Assembly: GCF_030127125.1 (NCBI RefSeq)
Contig: NZ_CP126156.1
Coordinates: forward strand, 1,984,001 to 2,048,000
Origin: Halobaculum litoreum
GTDB lineage: Archaea; Halobacteriota; Halobacteria; Halobacteriales; Haloferacaceae
Length of the DNA: 64,000 nucleotides
Direction of reading: 5' to 3'
Part shown: positions 36,320 through 46,204 of the stretch, one piece after another
Position numbering within the stretch: position 1 is the first letter of the stretch
Layout: each line of letters begins with the position of its first letter
The notes under the pieces: model-generated
What the model was told of the DNA's origin: nothing
What the model saw: the letters and a program-made list of their open reading frames with translations, nothing else
Databases searched by the model: none
Position numbers and translations under genes: made by a program

Positions 36320-37140
36320 ATGGGAATCATTCAGCAGATCAAGCGACTGCTCGGACTGGGGGGGCGCGAGTCGAACGGGTCGCGGTCGGGCGAGACGGCC
36401 GTGACCGTCGAGCGCGAGCGTGACACGGCGAGCGAGGCGGCCGACGCGGAGACGGAGGCGGCCGTGAAGGGCACCGACGACGCCGACGAGGCCGCCGCCG
36501 CGGAGACGGACGCCGCCGCCTCCACGGGGAGCGCCGTCGACGAGGACGAGGGCGCCGCCGAGCCCGCGGAGGCCGCCGAGGGCGCCGACGCCGGCGCGGC
36601 CGAGGAGGGGAGGTCGACGCCGAGGTGCCCGCCGAGGACGGCGACGAGGCGGCCGACGACGACGGGACCGACGAAGCCGCGGAGGACGACGACGAGGCCG
36701 ACGAGGAAGCCGAGCCGGTGGCCGCCGGCACCGACGCGGACGCGTCGACGGAGTCGCTCGTCGACGAGGCCGAGGCCACGGCGGACGCCGCGGCCGCCGC
36801 CGAGCCCGCGGAGGCCGCCGGTCCGGGGGCCGACGACGTGACGACCGACGCCGACGACGCCGATGTCGACGCCGAGGAGGCAGAGGAGGCCGAGGAGGAC
36901 GAGGCCGACCCCGACGACGAGGAAGAGACGGCCGACGACGAGGCCGACGACGACGACGGCGTCCCGGTCGACGAGATCAAGGGGATCGGGCCGGCGTACG
37001 CCGAGCGACTGGCGGAGTTGGGCATCCACACCGTCGCGGATCTGGCGGCCGCCGACGCCGCCGCGGTCGCCGAGGGGACCACCGTCTCCGAGAAGCGCGT
37101 GAACCGCTGGATCGACCGCGCGACCGACTACGACGCGTAG
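36320..37140 (+). pseudogene. Acidic helix-hairpin-helix protein, frame broken by one missing base near 36610
   Basis: MGIIQQIKRLLGLGG at the start is followed by a very acidic, low-complexity region. Near 36607-36610 (GGGG) the acidic reading continues in another frame (EVDAEVPAEDGDEAADDD). It ends in a helix-hairpin-helix module VDEIKGIGPAYAERLAELGIHTVADLAAAD plus a basic end (EKRVNRWIDRATDYDA). With one G added the protein is about 273 residues. The HhH module resembles DNA-binding or ribosomal-L21-like domains fused to disordered acidic tails in haloarchaea. Function unknown. Confidence 0.75.
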
Positions 37141-37158
37141 CGCCGGAACCGAACCCGC

Positions 37159-37163
37159 TTTTT
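37159..37163 (+). terminator. Possible T-tract terminator after the HHH gene
   Basis: TTTTT 19-23 bp after the stop codon at 37140, in a GC-rich context (CCGCTTTTTCCC). Archaeal termination often uses T-runs without hairpins. It also lies where the pabB promoter should be, so the call is weak. Confidence 0.25.
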
Positions 37164-37186
37164 CCCTGCCGGGAGGAGTCCCGTGC

Positions 37187-38742
37187 ATGCACACGGTCAC
37201 GGACCGCGAGTCGTTCCGCCGACTCGCGGCCGACGCCCCCGCCGACGCCCGGATCCCCGTCGAGGGCCGGGTGACCGTCGGGGACCCGTTCGAGGCGTAC
37301 CGCCGCGCCCGGACGGCCGCCCGGCCCGGCGTGTTCTACGAGACGACCGGCGGCCAGCCCGGACGCGGCTACTTCGGCGTCGACCCGGCGGAGACGCTCA
37401 CCGTCGCTCCCGAGGCGAGCGTCCGCGACCCCGACCACCCGGGACACGGCGACTACGCCGACCCGTCGCCGACGCTGGAGGCGCTCGCCGGGCTGCTCGA
37501 CACGGCGACGCTGGTGCGCGGCGACTGCGCGGTGCCGTACCCCTGCGGGGTCTTCGGCTGGCTCTCGTACGACACGGCCCGGGAGCTGGAGTCGTTCCCC
37601 CCGGACGGCGCGGTCGACGACCGCGGCCTCCCGCGCCTCCAGGCGGGCCTGTACACGACGCTGGCGTCGTGGAGCGAACCCCGCGACGACGGCGCGGTGA
37701 CGCTCCGGGTCACGTCGTGTCCGCGCGTCGCCGACCACGCGGACGCCGACGCGGCCTACGACGCCGGGGTCGCGGCCGCGCGCGACCTCGCCGAGCGCGC
37801 CGTCGACGGCGACCCGTCCGTCGGGTCCGCGCCCGCCGCCGCCGCCGACGCCGTCAGCTTCGAGAGCGACTGCGGCCGCGACGCCTACGCCGAGCGCGTC
37901 CGCCGCGTCAAGGAGGCGATCCGGGCCGGGGACACCTTCCAGGCGAACGTGAGCCAGCGGCTCGTCGCCCCGGCGGCGGTCCACCCCGTCGTCGCCTACG
38001 CCGCCCTGCGCGCCCGGAACCCGGCGCCGTACTCCGGGCTCGTGGAGTTCCCGGGCGTCGACCTCGTGAGCGCGAGCCCCGAACTCCTCCTGCGGCGCGA
38101 GCCCGGCGAGGCGACCGACCGGGGGACGCGGGCGGCGACGCGGGCGCTCGACTCGAAACCGAGCCCATCGCCGGCACCCGCCCGCGCGACGCGGACCCGG
38201 AGACGGACGCCGCGCTGGAGGCCGAGCTCGCGGGCGACGAGAAGGAGCGCGCCGAACACGCGATGCTCGTCGACCTCGAACGCAACGACCTGGGGAAGGT
38301 GAGCGCGTACGGCACCGTCTCGGTGCCGGAGTACCGCCGGGTCGACCGCTACTCGGAGGTGATGCACCTCGTCTCGCTCGTCGAGGGGGAGGAGCGCCCG
38401 GACCGCTCGCTGGCGGACACGCTCGCGGCGGTGGTCCCCGGCGGCACCATCACCGGCGCCCCGAAGCCGGAGACCATGGCGATCATCGACCGGCTCGAGG
38501 GCACCCGCCGGGGGCCGTACACGGGGTCGATGTTCGCGGCCGGCTTCGACGGCCGCCTCGTCGCCAACATCGTCATCCGGACGCTCGTGCGCACGGGCGA
38601 CCGCTACCACCTCCGCGTCGGCGCCGGCATCGTCCACGACTCCGACCCGGAGGCCGAGTACGAGGAGACGCTGGCGAAGGCCCGCGCGCTCGTCCGCTCG
38701 GTGGACGACGCGCTCGACGGGCGCATGGAGGTGGACGAGTGA
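37187..38742 (+). pseudogene. pabB: Chorismate-utilising synthase component I (PabB/TrpE type), frame broken near 38121-38125
   Basis: The first frame gives the N-terminal half ([48 protein letters not shown]). After GGGGG at 38121-38125 the second frame gives [39 protein letters not shown] and a complete C-terminus. One added G yields about 518 residues. The tryptophan-binding LLES motif of anthranilate synthase is absent (FYETTGG instead), and pabA and pabC follow with overlaps, so aminodeoxychorismate synthase is favoured. Against this, the PIAGT motif is TrpE-like (E. coli PabB has PIKGT). Confidence 0.82.
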
Positions 38743-39386
38743 GCCGCGACGCCGGCGCCGACCGCGGGGAGCCGGACCCGGCCGCCGACGCCGTCGGCGG
38801 ACGGATCCTCGTCGTCGACAACTACGACTCGTTCGCGTACAACCTCGTCCAGTACGTCGGCGAGCTGGCCGACGAGGTGCTCGTCCGCCGCAACGACCGC
38901 GTCGACGTCGACGGGATCCGCGCGCTCGACCCCGACGGCGTCGTCGTCTCGCCCGGCCCCGGGACGCCCGAGGAGGCGGGCGTCTCCGTCCCCGTGTTCG
39001 CCGAGTTGGACCGCCCGGCGCTCGGGGTCTGCCTGGGCCACCAGGCGCTGTGTGCGGCCAACGGCGCCGCCGTGACGCTCGCGCCGGAGGTCGTCCACGG
39101 GAAGCCCTCCGACGTGCGCCACGACGGCCGCGGCGTGTTCGCCGGCCTGCCCGACCGCCTCGAGGTGGGGCGCTACCACTCGCTGTGTGTCGAACACGAC
39201 GCGATCCCCGACACGCTCGCCGAGACGGCGTGGACCGACGACGAGCGCGAGGTGGTGATGGGCGTGCGCCACACCGAGCGCCCGCACGTCGGCGTGCAGT
39301 TCCACCCCGAGAGCATCCTCACGCCCGACGGGAAGGCGATGGTCCGGGCGTTCCTCCGGGTCTGCGAGCGGGGTGGGTTCGCGTGA
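38739..39386 (+). CDS. pabA: Aminodeoxychorismate/anthranilate synthase glutamine amidotransferase subunit
   Basis: A 215-residue class I glutamine amidotransferase. After a short acidic N-terminus, [17 protein letters not shown], then [11 protein letters not shown], the nucleophile motif [10 protein letters not shown], and the catalytic HPES (in [10 protein letters not shown]) are intact. It supplies ammonia to the component I encoded just upstream. The GTG start overlaps the component I stop by four bases (GTGA), so expression is coupled. Confidence 0.93.
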   Translation: MSRDAGADRGEPDPAADAVGGRILVVDNYDSFAYNLVQYVGELADEVLVRRNDRVDVDGIRALDPDGVVVSPGPGTPEEAGVSVPVFAELDRPALGVCLGHQALCAANGAAVTLAPEVVHGKPSDVRHDGRGVFAGLPDRLEVGRYHSLCVEHDAIPDTLAETAWTDDEREVVMGVRHTERPHVGVQFHPESILTPDGKAMVRAFLRVCERGGFA

Positions 39387-40369
39387 ACGACCGCGGGGCG
39401 GACAGCGACGACCGCCTGTACCACGTCGACGGCGACCTCGTGCCCGCCAGCGAGGCGTCCGTGTCGGTGCGCGACCGCGGCTTCCAGTACGGCGACGCCG
39501 CCTTCGAGACGGTGCGCGCGTACGGCGGGACGCTGTGGCGCTGGGACGCCCACGCCGACCGCCTGTTCGGGAGCCTCGACGCGCTCGGGATGCCCGCCGA
39601 CGAGGTGGGGCTGTCGAAACTGGACCTCCGAGCACGTGTCCGCGACACGCTCCGCGCGAACGACCTCGCGGACGCGTACGTCCGGCTGTCGGTGACGCGC
39701 GGGGAGACGCCCGGGTTCGCGCCGCCCGAGCCCGCCGACACGGCGCCGACGGTCGTGGTGCTCGTGAAGCCCCTCCCGCGCGGCGGGCGCGAGGACCGCG
39801 GCGGCGAGTCGACGTGGGACGGGCCCGCGACGATCCAGACGGTGAAGACCCGCCGGGTGGCCGACCGCGCGATCCCGAGCGAGGCGAAGACGCACAACTA
39901 CCTCAATAACGTGCTCGCCCGCGTCGAGACGCGGGTGACGGGCGCCGACGAGGCGGTGTTGCTCGACGACGAGGGGCACGTGGCGGAGTGTGCGACGGCG
40001 AACCTGTTCTTCGTCGCCGACGACGCCATCCGCACGCCGTCGCTTGACGGGCCGGTGCTCCCGGGCGTCACCCGCGCCGAGGTGCTCGACATCGCCCGCG
40101 AGGAGGGGTTCCCCGTCGAGGAGGGCCGCTACACGCCCGACGACGTGCGCGGCGCCGACGAGGCGTTCCTCGCGTCCTCGATCCGCGAACTCCGGCCCGT
40201 CGGGACGTACGACGGCGTCGCCATCGGCGGCGGACCGGTCACGACGCTGCTCTCGCGGCTGTACGACGAGCGCGTGGAGCGCGCGTGTTACGCGGCGGAC
40301 GGCGCCGATGACGCCGGGGTCGCCGGCGGCGACGACGACTCGGTCCCCGGCGAGGACCGCCGGGAATAG
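39383..40369 (+). CDS. pabC: Class IV aminotransferase (aminodeoxychorismate lyase type)
   Basis: A 328-residue fold-type IV PLP enzyme. DRGFQYGDAAFETVRAYGG near 33-51, the PLP lysine in SEAKTHNYLNN near 170, CATANLFFV and LPGVTRAEVLDIA are the family motifs. In a pabB-pabA-pabC series it should cleave aminodeoxychorismate to p-aminobenzoate and pyruvate; branched-chain aminotransferases share the fold, so assignment leans on context. GTG start overlapping the pabA stop by four bases. Acidic C-terminal tail. Confidence 0.88.
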   Translation: MNDRGADSDDRLYHVDGDLVPASEASVSVRDRGFQYGDAAFETVRAYGGTLWRWDAHADRLFGSLDALGMPADEVGLSKLDLRARVRDTLRANDLADAYVRLSVTRGETPGFAPPEPADTAPTVVVLVKPLPRGGREDRGGESTWDGPATIQTVKTRRVADRAIPSEAKTHNYLNNVLARVETRVTGADEAVLLDDEGHVAECATANLFFVADDAIRTPSLDGPVLPGVTRAEVLDIAREEGFPVEEGRYTPDDVRGADEAFLASSIRELRPVGTYDGVAIGGGPVTTLLSRLYDERVERACYAADGADDAGVAGGDDDSVPGEDRRE

Positions 40370-40404
40370 GGAGGCATACAAACGCGGCGTCCCTCCGCCG
40401 GCGT

Positions 40405-40827
40405 ATGGACGAGGACGCCCGCGTCGCCGACGTCGAGGAGGTGCCCGCGGACGGGACGCTGCTGTTCACCGTCCGGACCGCCGACGGCGAGCCGGCGGAG
40501 GCGATCTGTAGCCGGCTGTCGGACGGGACGGTCGTCGCGTACCGCAACTACTGCCAACACTGGACGGACGTCCGCCTCGACAAGGGCGACGGCGCGCGCG
40601 TCACGAACGGCGAGGTGTGGTGCAACAAGCACGGCGCGACGTTCCAACTCGACACCGGCTACTGCGACTTCGGGCCCTGCGAGGGCTCCGTGTTGGAGAC
40701 GGTCGACGTGACGGTCGTCGACGGCGCGGTGTACGTCGACGACGACGACTACGCCTTCGCACACCGCGGGCCCAGCGGCGTCGACCGCGAGGAGGGCGGC
40801 AGCCGGATCGACTTCACCGGCAACTGA
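40405..40827 (+). CDS. Rieske-type [2Fe-2S] protein
   Basis: A 140-residue soluble Rieske domain. The cluster ligands are C50-x-H52 (NYCQHW) and C73-x2-H76 (WCNKHGATF), with a FGPCEGS segment between strands. No transmembrane helix, so it is a soluble ferredoxin-like electron carrier (as in oxygenases or nitrite reductase small subunits) rather than a cytochrome bc Rieske protein. No oxygenase is adjacent; partner unknown. Confidence 0.9.
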   Translation: MDEDARVADVEEVPADGTLLFTVRTADGEPAEAICSRLSDGTVVAYRNYCQHWTDVRLDKGDGARVTNGEVWCNKHGATFQLDTGYCDFGPCEGSVLETVDVTVVDGAVYVDDDDYAFAHRGPSGVDREEGGSRIDFTGN

Positions 40828-40858
40828 CTCGCCCCGCCGGCGCGACACCGCCGGCGAC

Positions 40859-41311
40859 TCAGAACGTCGCCGCGCCGAGGCTGTCGCCGGCGGAGCCGAG
40901 GTCGGCGTCGAGGGCGGCGTCGACCGCGTCGACGACCCGTGCCACGTCCGCGTCGGGGTCCAGCGACAGCAACAGCCCCTCGTCGCCGAGGAACACCCGC
41001 ACGACCGTGAGGTAGTCCATCCCGGTCGCGAGGTACTCGACGCCCTCGGCGGCCGGGAACAGGTCGTCGACGAACAGCCCGATCTCCGAGAAGTCGATCC
41101 CCGCGTACTGGTGGATCCGGTCGAAGTGGGCCGCCATCTCCGCGTCGTCGTCGTACGCCGCGCGCGTCGGGTCGTCGACGTACACGATCTCGTACGTCTC
41201 CGGCGTGAACGCGGCGAAGACGCGGAGCGACGTCCCCTCGTCCAGCGCGGCCTCGATCCCCCCCACCGCCGCGTCCACGTCGAAGGACACGGTCCCGTCG
41301 GTCACGGCCAT
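40859..41311 (-). CDS. Conserved haloarchaeal protein of unknown function
   Basis: A 150-residue acidic alpha/beta protein with motifs EIVYVDDPTRAAYDDDAEM, AAHFDRIHQYAGIDF and YLATGMDYLTVVRVFLGDEGLLLSLD. No Cys, Lys-loop or metal motif that suggests catalysis. The FxxIHxYxxxDF pattern looks like proteins found only in haloarchaea; I do not recognise an assigned function. Convergent with the Rieske gene. Confidence 0.78.
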   Translation of the reverse strand: MAVTDGTVSFDVDAAVGGIEAALDEGTSLRVFAAFTPETYEIVYVDDPTRAAYDDDAEMAAHFDRIHQYAGIDFSEIGLFVDDLFPAAEGVEYLATGMDYLTVVRVFLGDEGLLLSLDPDADVARVVDAVDAALDADLGSAGDSLGAATF

Positions 41312-41442
41312 GTGTGACCGGTCACGGCCGCTGCGACAAATACCCAGCGTCGTCGACGGCGCCGCGTCGCGACCGGCGAGGAGCGCCCTCGTCGGGGCGA
41401 CGGACGACGGCGAGCCGGTCGTGTCGACCGGTCGGCCAGAAG

Positions 41443-41517
41443 TAGCGGGAGGTAGATTTGAACTACCGATCTCCGGGTTATGAGCCCGGCGGAATCTCCT
41501 GGCTATCCCATCCCGCT
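41443..41517 (-). tRNA. Initiator tRNA-Met (anticodon CAU)
   Basis: On the minus strand AGCGGGA pairs with TCCCGCT in the acceptor stem. The D-arm (GATAGCCAGGAGATTCC), anticodon loop CTCATAA with a stem ending in three G-C pairs (GGG/CCC, an initiator hallmark) and T-arm GGTAGTTCAAATCTACC complete the cloverleaf in 75 nt, with A as discriminator. CCA is not encoded. The whole sequence closely resembles the haloarchaeal initiator tRNA, which supports initiator over elongator. Confidence 0.95.
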
Positions 41518-41591
41518 ACCATATCGAACTGGACCTGCACTTGTAAGGGTTGTGTTTCGTATCCCGCCGCCGTGTGCGACTTTCACCCACA

Positions 41592-42044
41592 TCACTCCAG
41601 CACGCGCCAGGTGAACACGCTCTCGGCGACGTAGTTGACGACCATCCCCGCGCCGATGCCGCCGGCGCGGGAGACGACGAACCACAGGTCGACGTCCCAC
41701 AGGGACAGCGGGAGCGCGACCACCCGGAACAGCACGGTGAACACGACCAACTGGACCGCGATGCCGCCCGCGCGGACGACGTTCGACTTCGCCAGCCGGC
41801 GCAGCGTCGGCGCGAGCCCCGCCAGCCCCTCCTCGGCGAACGTCACGCGGTCGTTGAGCAGGAACATCACGACGACCGCCACCTCGATGCCGATGAACGC
41901 CGCCAGCTCCGGGAACACCCCCGCCTCGCGCAGGGCCGTCGAGGTGGCGATGTCGAAGACGAACCCGACCACCCCGACCGAGACGAACTGCCCGATGCGC
42001 GTCCCCGAGGCGAGCGTCCCGACGGCGCCGGCGTCGTCGCTCAT
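41592..42044 (-). CDS. GtrA-family membrane protein
   Basis: A 150-residue protein with four helices (about 18-38, 48-66, 90-110 and 122-142) and the GtrA-like ends FVSVGVVGFVFDIATSTAL and MVVNYVAESVFTWR. GtrA proteins are thought to flip polyprenol-linked sugars. It overlaps the glycosyltransferase gene by four bases (ATGA), so the two are co-translated, as in GtrA/GtrB-type systems. Confidence 0.92.
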   Translation of the reverse strand: MSDDAGAVGTLASGTRIGQFVSVGVVGFVFDIATSTALREAGVFPELAAFIGIEVAVVVMFLLNDRVTFAEEGLAGLAPTLRRLAKSNVVRAGGIAVQLVVFTVLFRVVALPLSLWDVDLWFVVSRAGGIGAGMVVNYVAESVFTWRVLE

Positions 42045-42904
42045 TCCGGGTCGCTCCCCGCGGCGTCGCGCCCGCCCGTCGGTCGGTCGGCGTCGCCGGG
42101 GCGCCCGCCGTCGGCCTCGGCGCCGTCGCCGCGGCGGTCGACCAGCGCGACGCCCTCCTCGCGGTCGAGCAGGCCGTGCAGGCGGTCGTCGCGGATGAGC
42201 CGGGCGCGGTGGCGCGCGACGAGCAGGCCGCGCCCCATGTCGAGGGCGTCCCGCACCGGCGAGACGGTCGAGCCGGGCTGGTCCTCCCACGTCACCGGCA
42301 CCTCGGCGATCCGGTAGTCGAGCGCCGCGGCGACCGCGACGAGTTCGATGTCCCACGCGAACCCCGGTTCGTACAGGTGGTCGCGGACCGCCGCCCAAGC
42401 GTCGGCCGTGAGCGCCTTCGCGCCGCACTGGTAGTCGTACAGCTGTGCGTCGAGCAGGCGGCGGGCGATCCACGCGAAACCGTCGCCGAGGAACCGCCGC
42501 GCGAACGTCTGGTGGGAGCGCACGTCCGCCGCCGGGTGGCGGCGCGAGCCGGTCGCCAGCGCCGCCTCGCCGTCGACGACCGGGGCGATCACGGACGCGA
42601 CCGACGCGGCGGGCGTGGCGCCGTCGGCGTCGGCGAACGCGTACACGTCCGTCGAGAGCGCCTCGAACCCGGCGGTGACGGCCGCGCCCTTCCCGCGTCG
42701 GCGGCGGACGACGCGGCAGTCGACGGCGTCCGGCAGGCCGAGGGCGGCGGCGTCGGTCGCCACGCCGCCGCGCCCCGGCGGGGCGTCGAGTTCCACGCGG
42801 AGTTCGTCGGGGTCGACCGCCTCGCGGAGCGCCCGGAGGTACGTCCGGAGCCGACCGGGGTCCGGCCGGTAGGCGGGGACGACGATCCCGACGGTCGGCT
42901 GCAT
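42041..42904 (-). CDS. Family 2 glycosyltransferase (dolichyl-phosphate sugar synthase-like)
   Basis: A 287-residue GT-A enzyme: GIVVPAYRPD at the N-terminus, RRRRGKGAAVTAGF, the metal-binding DAD (D92-D94 in FADADG), YDYQCGAKALT and EVPVTWEDQPGSTVSP. This resembles DPM1/AglJ-like transferases that load a sugar onto polyprenyl phosphate. A disordered Asp/Gly tail ends the protein and no membrane helix is present. Coupled to the GtrA gene downstream. Confidence 0.92.
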   Translation of the reverse strand: MQPTVGIVVPAYRPDPGRLRTYLRALREAVDPDELRVELDAPPGRGGVATDAAALGLPDAVDCRVVRRRRGKGAAVTAGFEALSTDVYAFADADGATPAASVASVIAPVVDGEAALATGSRRHPAADVRSHQTFARRFLGDGFAWIARRLLDAQLYDYQCGAKALTADAWAAVRDHLYEPGFAWDIELVAVAAALDYRIAEVPVTWEDQPGSTVSPVRDALDMGRGLLVARHRARLIRDDRLHGLLDREEGVALVDRRGDGAEADGGRPGDADRPTGGRDAAGSDPE

Positions 42905-42988
42905 ACCACCTGCTTCCCTGTCGGCGAGTAAAAGCGGTGCGGAACGGTCAGCGACCGGGGACCCGGCCGCTCGGGGCGCGCCGCCCGG

Positions 42989-43225
42989 CTACCGGACCAG
43001 GAACGACGCGACGAACAGCACGAAGCCGACGACGCCGAGCAGGCCGAACACGGGGAGCGCGAGCACCTCGGCGCGCCCCGCGAGCGACCCCGCCGCGACC
43101 AGCCCGCGCACCGCGAGGTAGCCGAGCACCGCCGCGATGAGTGCGAAGCCGCCGGCGAACACCAGCCGTCTGTCGCCGCGTGGCCCCCCGTCGACGGGGG
43201 TCGCGACGTCGTCGTCCGTGGACAC
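42989..43225 (-). CDS. Small two-helix membrane protein (DUF7536-like)
   Basis: A 78-residue protein with hydrophobic segments at about 22-44 and 56-77 (LVFAGGFALIAAVLGYLAVRG, VFGLLGVVGFVLFVASFLV). It lies between the glycosyltransferase and the divergent DUF2298 gene. Function unknown; its position suggests a part in the same membrane process. Confidence 0.72.
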   Translation of the reverse strand: MSTDDDVATPVDGGPRGDRRLVFAGGFALIAAVLGYLAVRGLVAAGSLAGRAEVLALPVFGLLGVVGFVLFVASFLVR

Positions 43226-43332
43226 GTGCGTTCGACCGGCGGGCGCGGCCTTAGTCGTTGGCCCGGCGGCGGCGCCCCGGGACGGGGAAACAAGGGAAAG
43301 GGACTTACCGCGGCGGCGACCCCCACAGATCG

Positions 43333-45770
43333 ATGGAGTACGGTCTCGTCGTCCGCTGGCTCGTCGCGCTGCTCGCGCTCGGGGCCGTCGGCGTCCCCGT
43401 CGCCGCGCGGCTGTTCCCGCGCTCCGCGACCCGCGGCGTCGGGTTCGCGCTGCCCCTCTCGGCGCTGACGCTCGGCGTCGTCGCCTTCTGGGTCGGCCGC
43501 GTCGCGTTCGGCCCCGTCGCGCTCGCGGTCGCCCTCCTCGTCGTCCTCGCGCTCGCCGCCCTCGCGCTCGTCGACCGCGACGCCCTCCGCGACGGCGACC
43601 TCGCCGTCGACGACGACGCCCTCGCCGCCCTCCCCGACCGCACCGTCGCCGCCGAGACCGCCGCCGTGTTCGTCGCCGGCTTCCTCTTCGTCGTCCTGAT
43701 CCGGGCGCACGACCCCGGAGTCGACCCCGGCGCCGGCGAGAAGTTCCTCGACTACGGCATCCTCAAGTCGCTGCTGCGGGCGAGCGCGCTCCCGCCCGAG
43801 GACATGTGGTTCGCCGGCGAGGGGGTGCGCTACTACTACGGCGGCCACCTGCTGGCCGCGCTGTGGGCGCTGTTGACCGCGACGCCCGCGCGGTTCGCCT
43901 ACAACCTCGCGCTCGCGGGCGTGTTCGGCATGCTCGTCGCCGCCGTCTACGATCTGGCCGGTTCGGTCGCCGCCGCCCGCGACCGGTCGCGCCGGACCGC
44001 CGGGCTGCTCGCGGCGTTCCTCGTCGGCGTCGCCGCGAACCTCCACACCGCCGGCTGGGTGTTCCTCCGGACGCTCCCGCCGGGGGCGCGGTCGTCGCTC
44101 GCGGGTCTCCTCGGGGTCGACGCCCGCGAAGTGGTCGCCCGCGACTTCTCCTACTGGACCGCCAGCCGGGTCATCCCGGGCACGATCAACGAGTTCCCGC
44201 TGTTCGCGTGGCTCAACGGCGACCTCCACGCGCACATGACGATGACGCCGTTCCTCCTGTTGGGGGCGGCGCTCGCGTTCGCGCTCTACCGCACCCCGGC
44301 GTCGGCGACGCGCCGCCGCCGCCTCCTCCTGTTCGGCGTCGTCCCCGTCGTCGGCGGCTTCCAAGCCGTCCTCGACACGTGGAGTTTCCCGAGCGTGTTC
44401 GGGCTGGCGTGGCTCGCGCTCGCGGCCGCGCCCGCCGCGCCCCGGACGCTCCTGCCGGCCCCGCTCGCGGCTCGCGTGGACGGCGCGCTCGACCGACTGG
44501 GCGGCCGCGGCGCCGCGGACGACCCCGCGGCGACGGACGGCGGCCACGGCGGCCGCCGCCTCGCGGACGAACTCGCCCGGCCCGTCGTCGCGGCGGGCCT
44601 CGTCGCCGCCGCGGGCGTGCTCGCGCTCGCCGTCGCCTCGCCGTTCCTGCTCGGGGCGGTCACCGGGAGCGGGAGCGAGCGGACGCTCGCCGTGTTGCCC
44701 GTCGAGATGCGCTCGTCGCTGGGCGGCCTCCTCGTCGTCCACGGGGCGTTCCTCGCGACGTTCGTCGCGGGACTGCTCGCGGCCGTCGGGCGCGGGCGCC
44801 CCTCGCGGTGGTGGCCGGCCTCGTGGGACTGACGCTCGCGGGGCTTGCCGTCGGCCTGCCCGCGCTCGGCCCGTTCGGCTTCCTGCTCGTCGCCGGCTGG
44901 GTCGCGCTGCGGACCGACCGCGCCGGCTTCGAGACCGTGTTGATCGTCGGCGGCGCGGGGCTCGCGCTGCTCGTCGAGGCGGTGTTCCTGAACGAGCAGG
45001 CCGGGCCGGGGCGGATGAACACCGTGTTCAAGACGTACGCGCAGGTGTGGCCGCTGTGGGCCGCCGCCGCCGGCGTCGTCCTCGCGGGGCTGCTGGAGGC
45101 GCGCCCGCGGCCCGACGCCTCGTGGCTGTGGCCCGGCCCGGGGACGCGGGACGTGCTGGCGTCGGTGTTCGTCGCCGGCCTCCTCGTGTCGACCGGGCTG
45201 TACGGCGCGTTCGCGCTCCCGGCGCACGTCGGCGAGGGGTATCCCGAGGAGCCGACGCTCGACGGGACGGACTTCGTCGCGGTGTACCACCCCAGCGAGG
45301 AACGCGCCATCGACTGGCTCGACGCCCGCGAGGGCCAGCCCGCCATCCTCTCGGCGCCCGCGACCGGCGTCTACCCCGGCGCCGACGACCGCTACGGCCA
45401 CTCGCCGCGGATGTACCGCTGGGACGCCAGCCCCGCCGCCAGCCTCACCGGGCTGCCGACGGTCGCCGGGTGGCACCACGAGGTCGGCTACCGCGGGCCG
45501 GAGGCGTACTTCGCCCGCGTCCGCGCCGTCGACGACGCGTACACCTCCGAGGCTGCCGCCGTCGAGGTGTTCCGCGAGTACGACGTGCGCTACGTGTGGG
45601 TCGGCCCCGCCGAGCGCACGCGCTACGAACAGTTCGGCATGATCGACTTCGGCGGGATCCCGGGCGTCGATGAGGTCGACGACGCCTCGACGCAGACGGT
45701 GACGGTGTACCGGGTGACGGAGGCGGAGCTACCGGCGGCCGCCGAACTGCGGGACGGAGAAGACGAGTAG
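43333..45770 (+). pseudogene. DUF2298 polytopic membrane protein (GT-C-like), frame broken near 44799-44802
   Basis: A very large membrane protein (about 812 residues when repaired). The N-terminal frame has many helices and DUF2298 motifs such as AHDPGVDPGAGEKFLDYGIL, YYYGGHLLAALWALL and NEFPLFAWLNGDLHAHM. Near CCCC 44799-44802 the reading moves to another frame (LAVVAGLVGLTLAG, NEQAGPGRMNTVFKTYAQVW). It ends in a soluble domain (WHHEVGYRGPEAYF, VRYVWVGPAER) ahead of the stop at 45770. One added C restores GRGRPLAVVAG. DUF2298 proteins resemble GT-C glycosyltransferases using lipid-linked sugars; no activity is proven. Confidence 0.85.
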
Positions 45771-45789
45771 AACGCGGCGGCGGCCCGTC

Positions 45790-46056
45790 TCAGACCGTGA
45801 GGTCGCCGCCCTTCTTCACGATGTCGAGCGCCTCGGCGTCGATGGTGTCGACGTCGAGCCAGTGGGGGACGTACTCCTTCTTCTCGAACGTCTCGCGCTC
45901 GTCGTCGGTGCCGACGGTGCACCACAGCTGGGGCTCGTCGGGCCCGTGGTACTCGCCCTGCCGCTGCACGGAGAAGACGCGCAGTTCCCGCCCGTCGTAG
46001 TTGATGACGCCGTCCTTGCGCAGGCCGGGGTCGCCGTGGACGATGAGCTTCTGCAT
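45790..46056 (-). CDS. HAH_0734 family protein
   Basis: An 88-residue protein starting MQKLIVHGDPGLRKDGVINYDG and containing GEYHGPDEPQLWCTVG and VPHWLDVDTIDAEALDIV, which match a family I recall as HAH_0734, restricted to haloarchaea and of unknown function. The ATG at 46056 is preferred over an upstream ATG because it begins at the conserved strand. Convergent with the DUF2298 gene. Confidence 0.85.
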   Translation of the reverse strand: MQKLIVHGDPGLRKDGVINYDGRELRVFSVQRQGEYHGPDEPQLWCTVGTDDERETFEKKEYVPHWLDVDTIDAEALDIVKKGGDLTV

Positions 46057-46204
46057 ACCGCCGGCTTGGCGGGTTCGTACACTAAGGGTTTCGATGCCGC
46101 GTGTGGCGGCGGATCGCACCGACGCAGGCCCGAGACGGTCACACGATCCACGGCTGGAACGACCGAGTCAGTCGAGCCAGCGTCACCACCGGTCACCGGC
46201 GCTG

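Noticed and set aside
41443-41517. Integration (attachment) site at the tRNA gene.
   Set aside because: No integrase, no duplicated tRNA 3' end and no foreign-looking gene block on either side.
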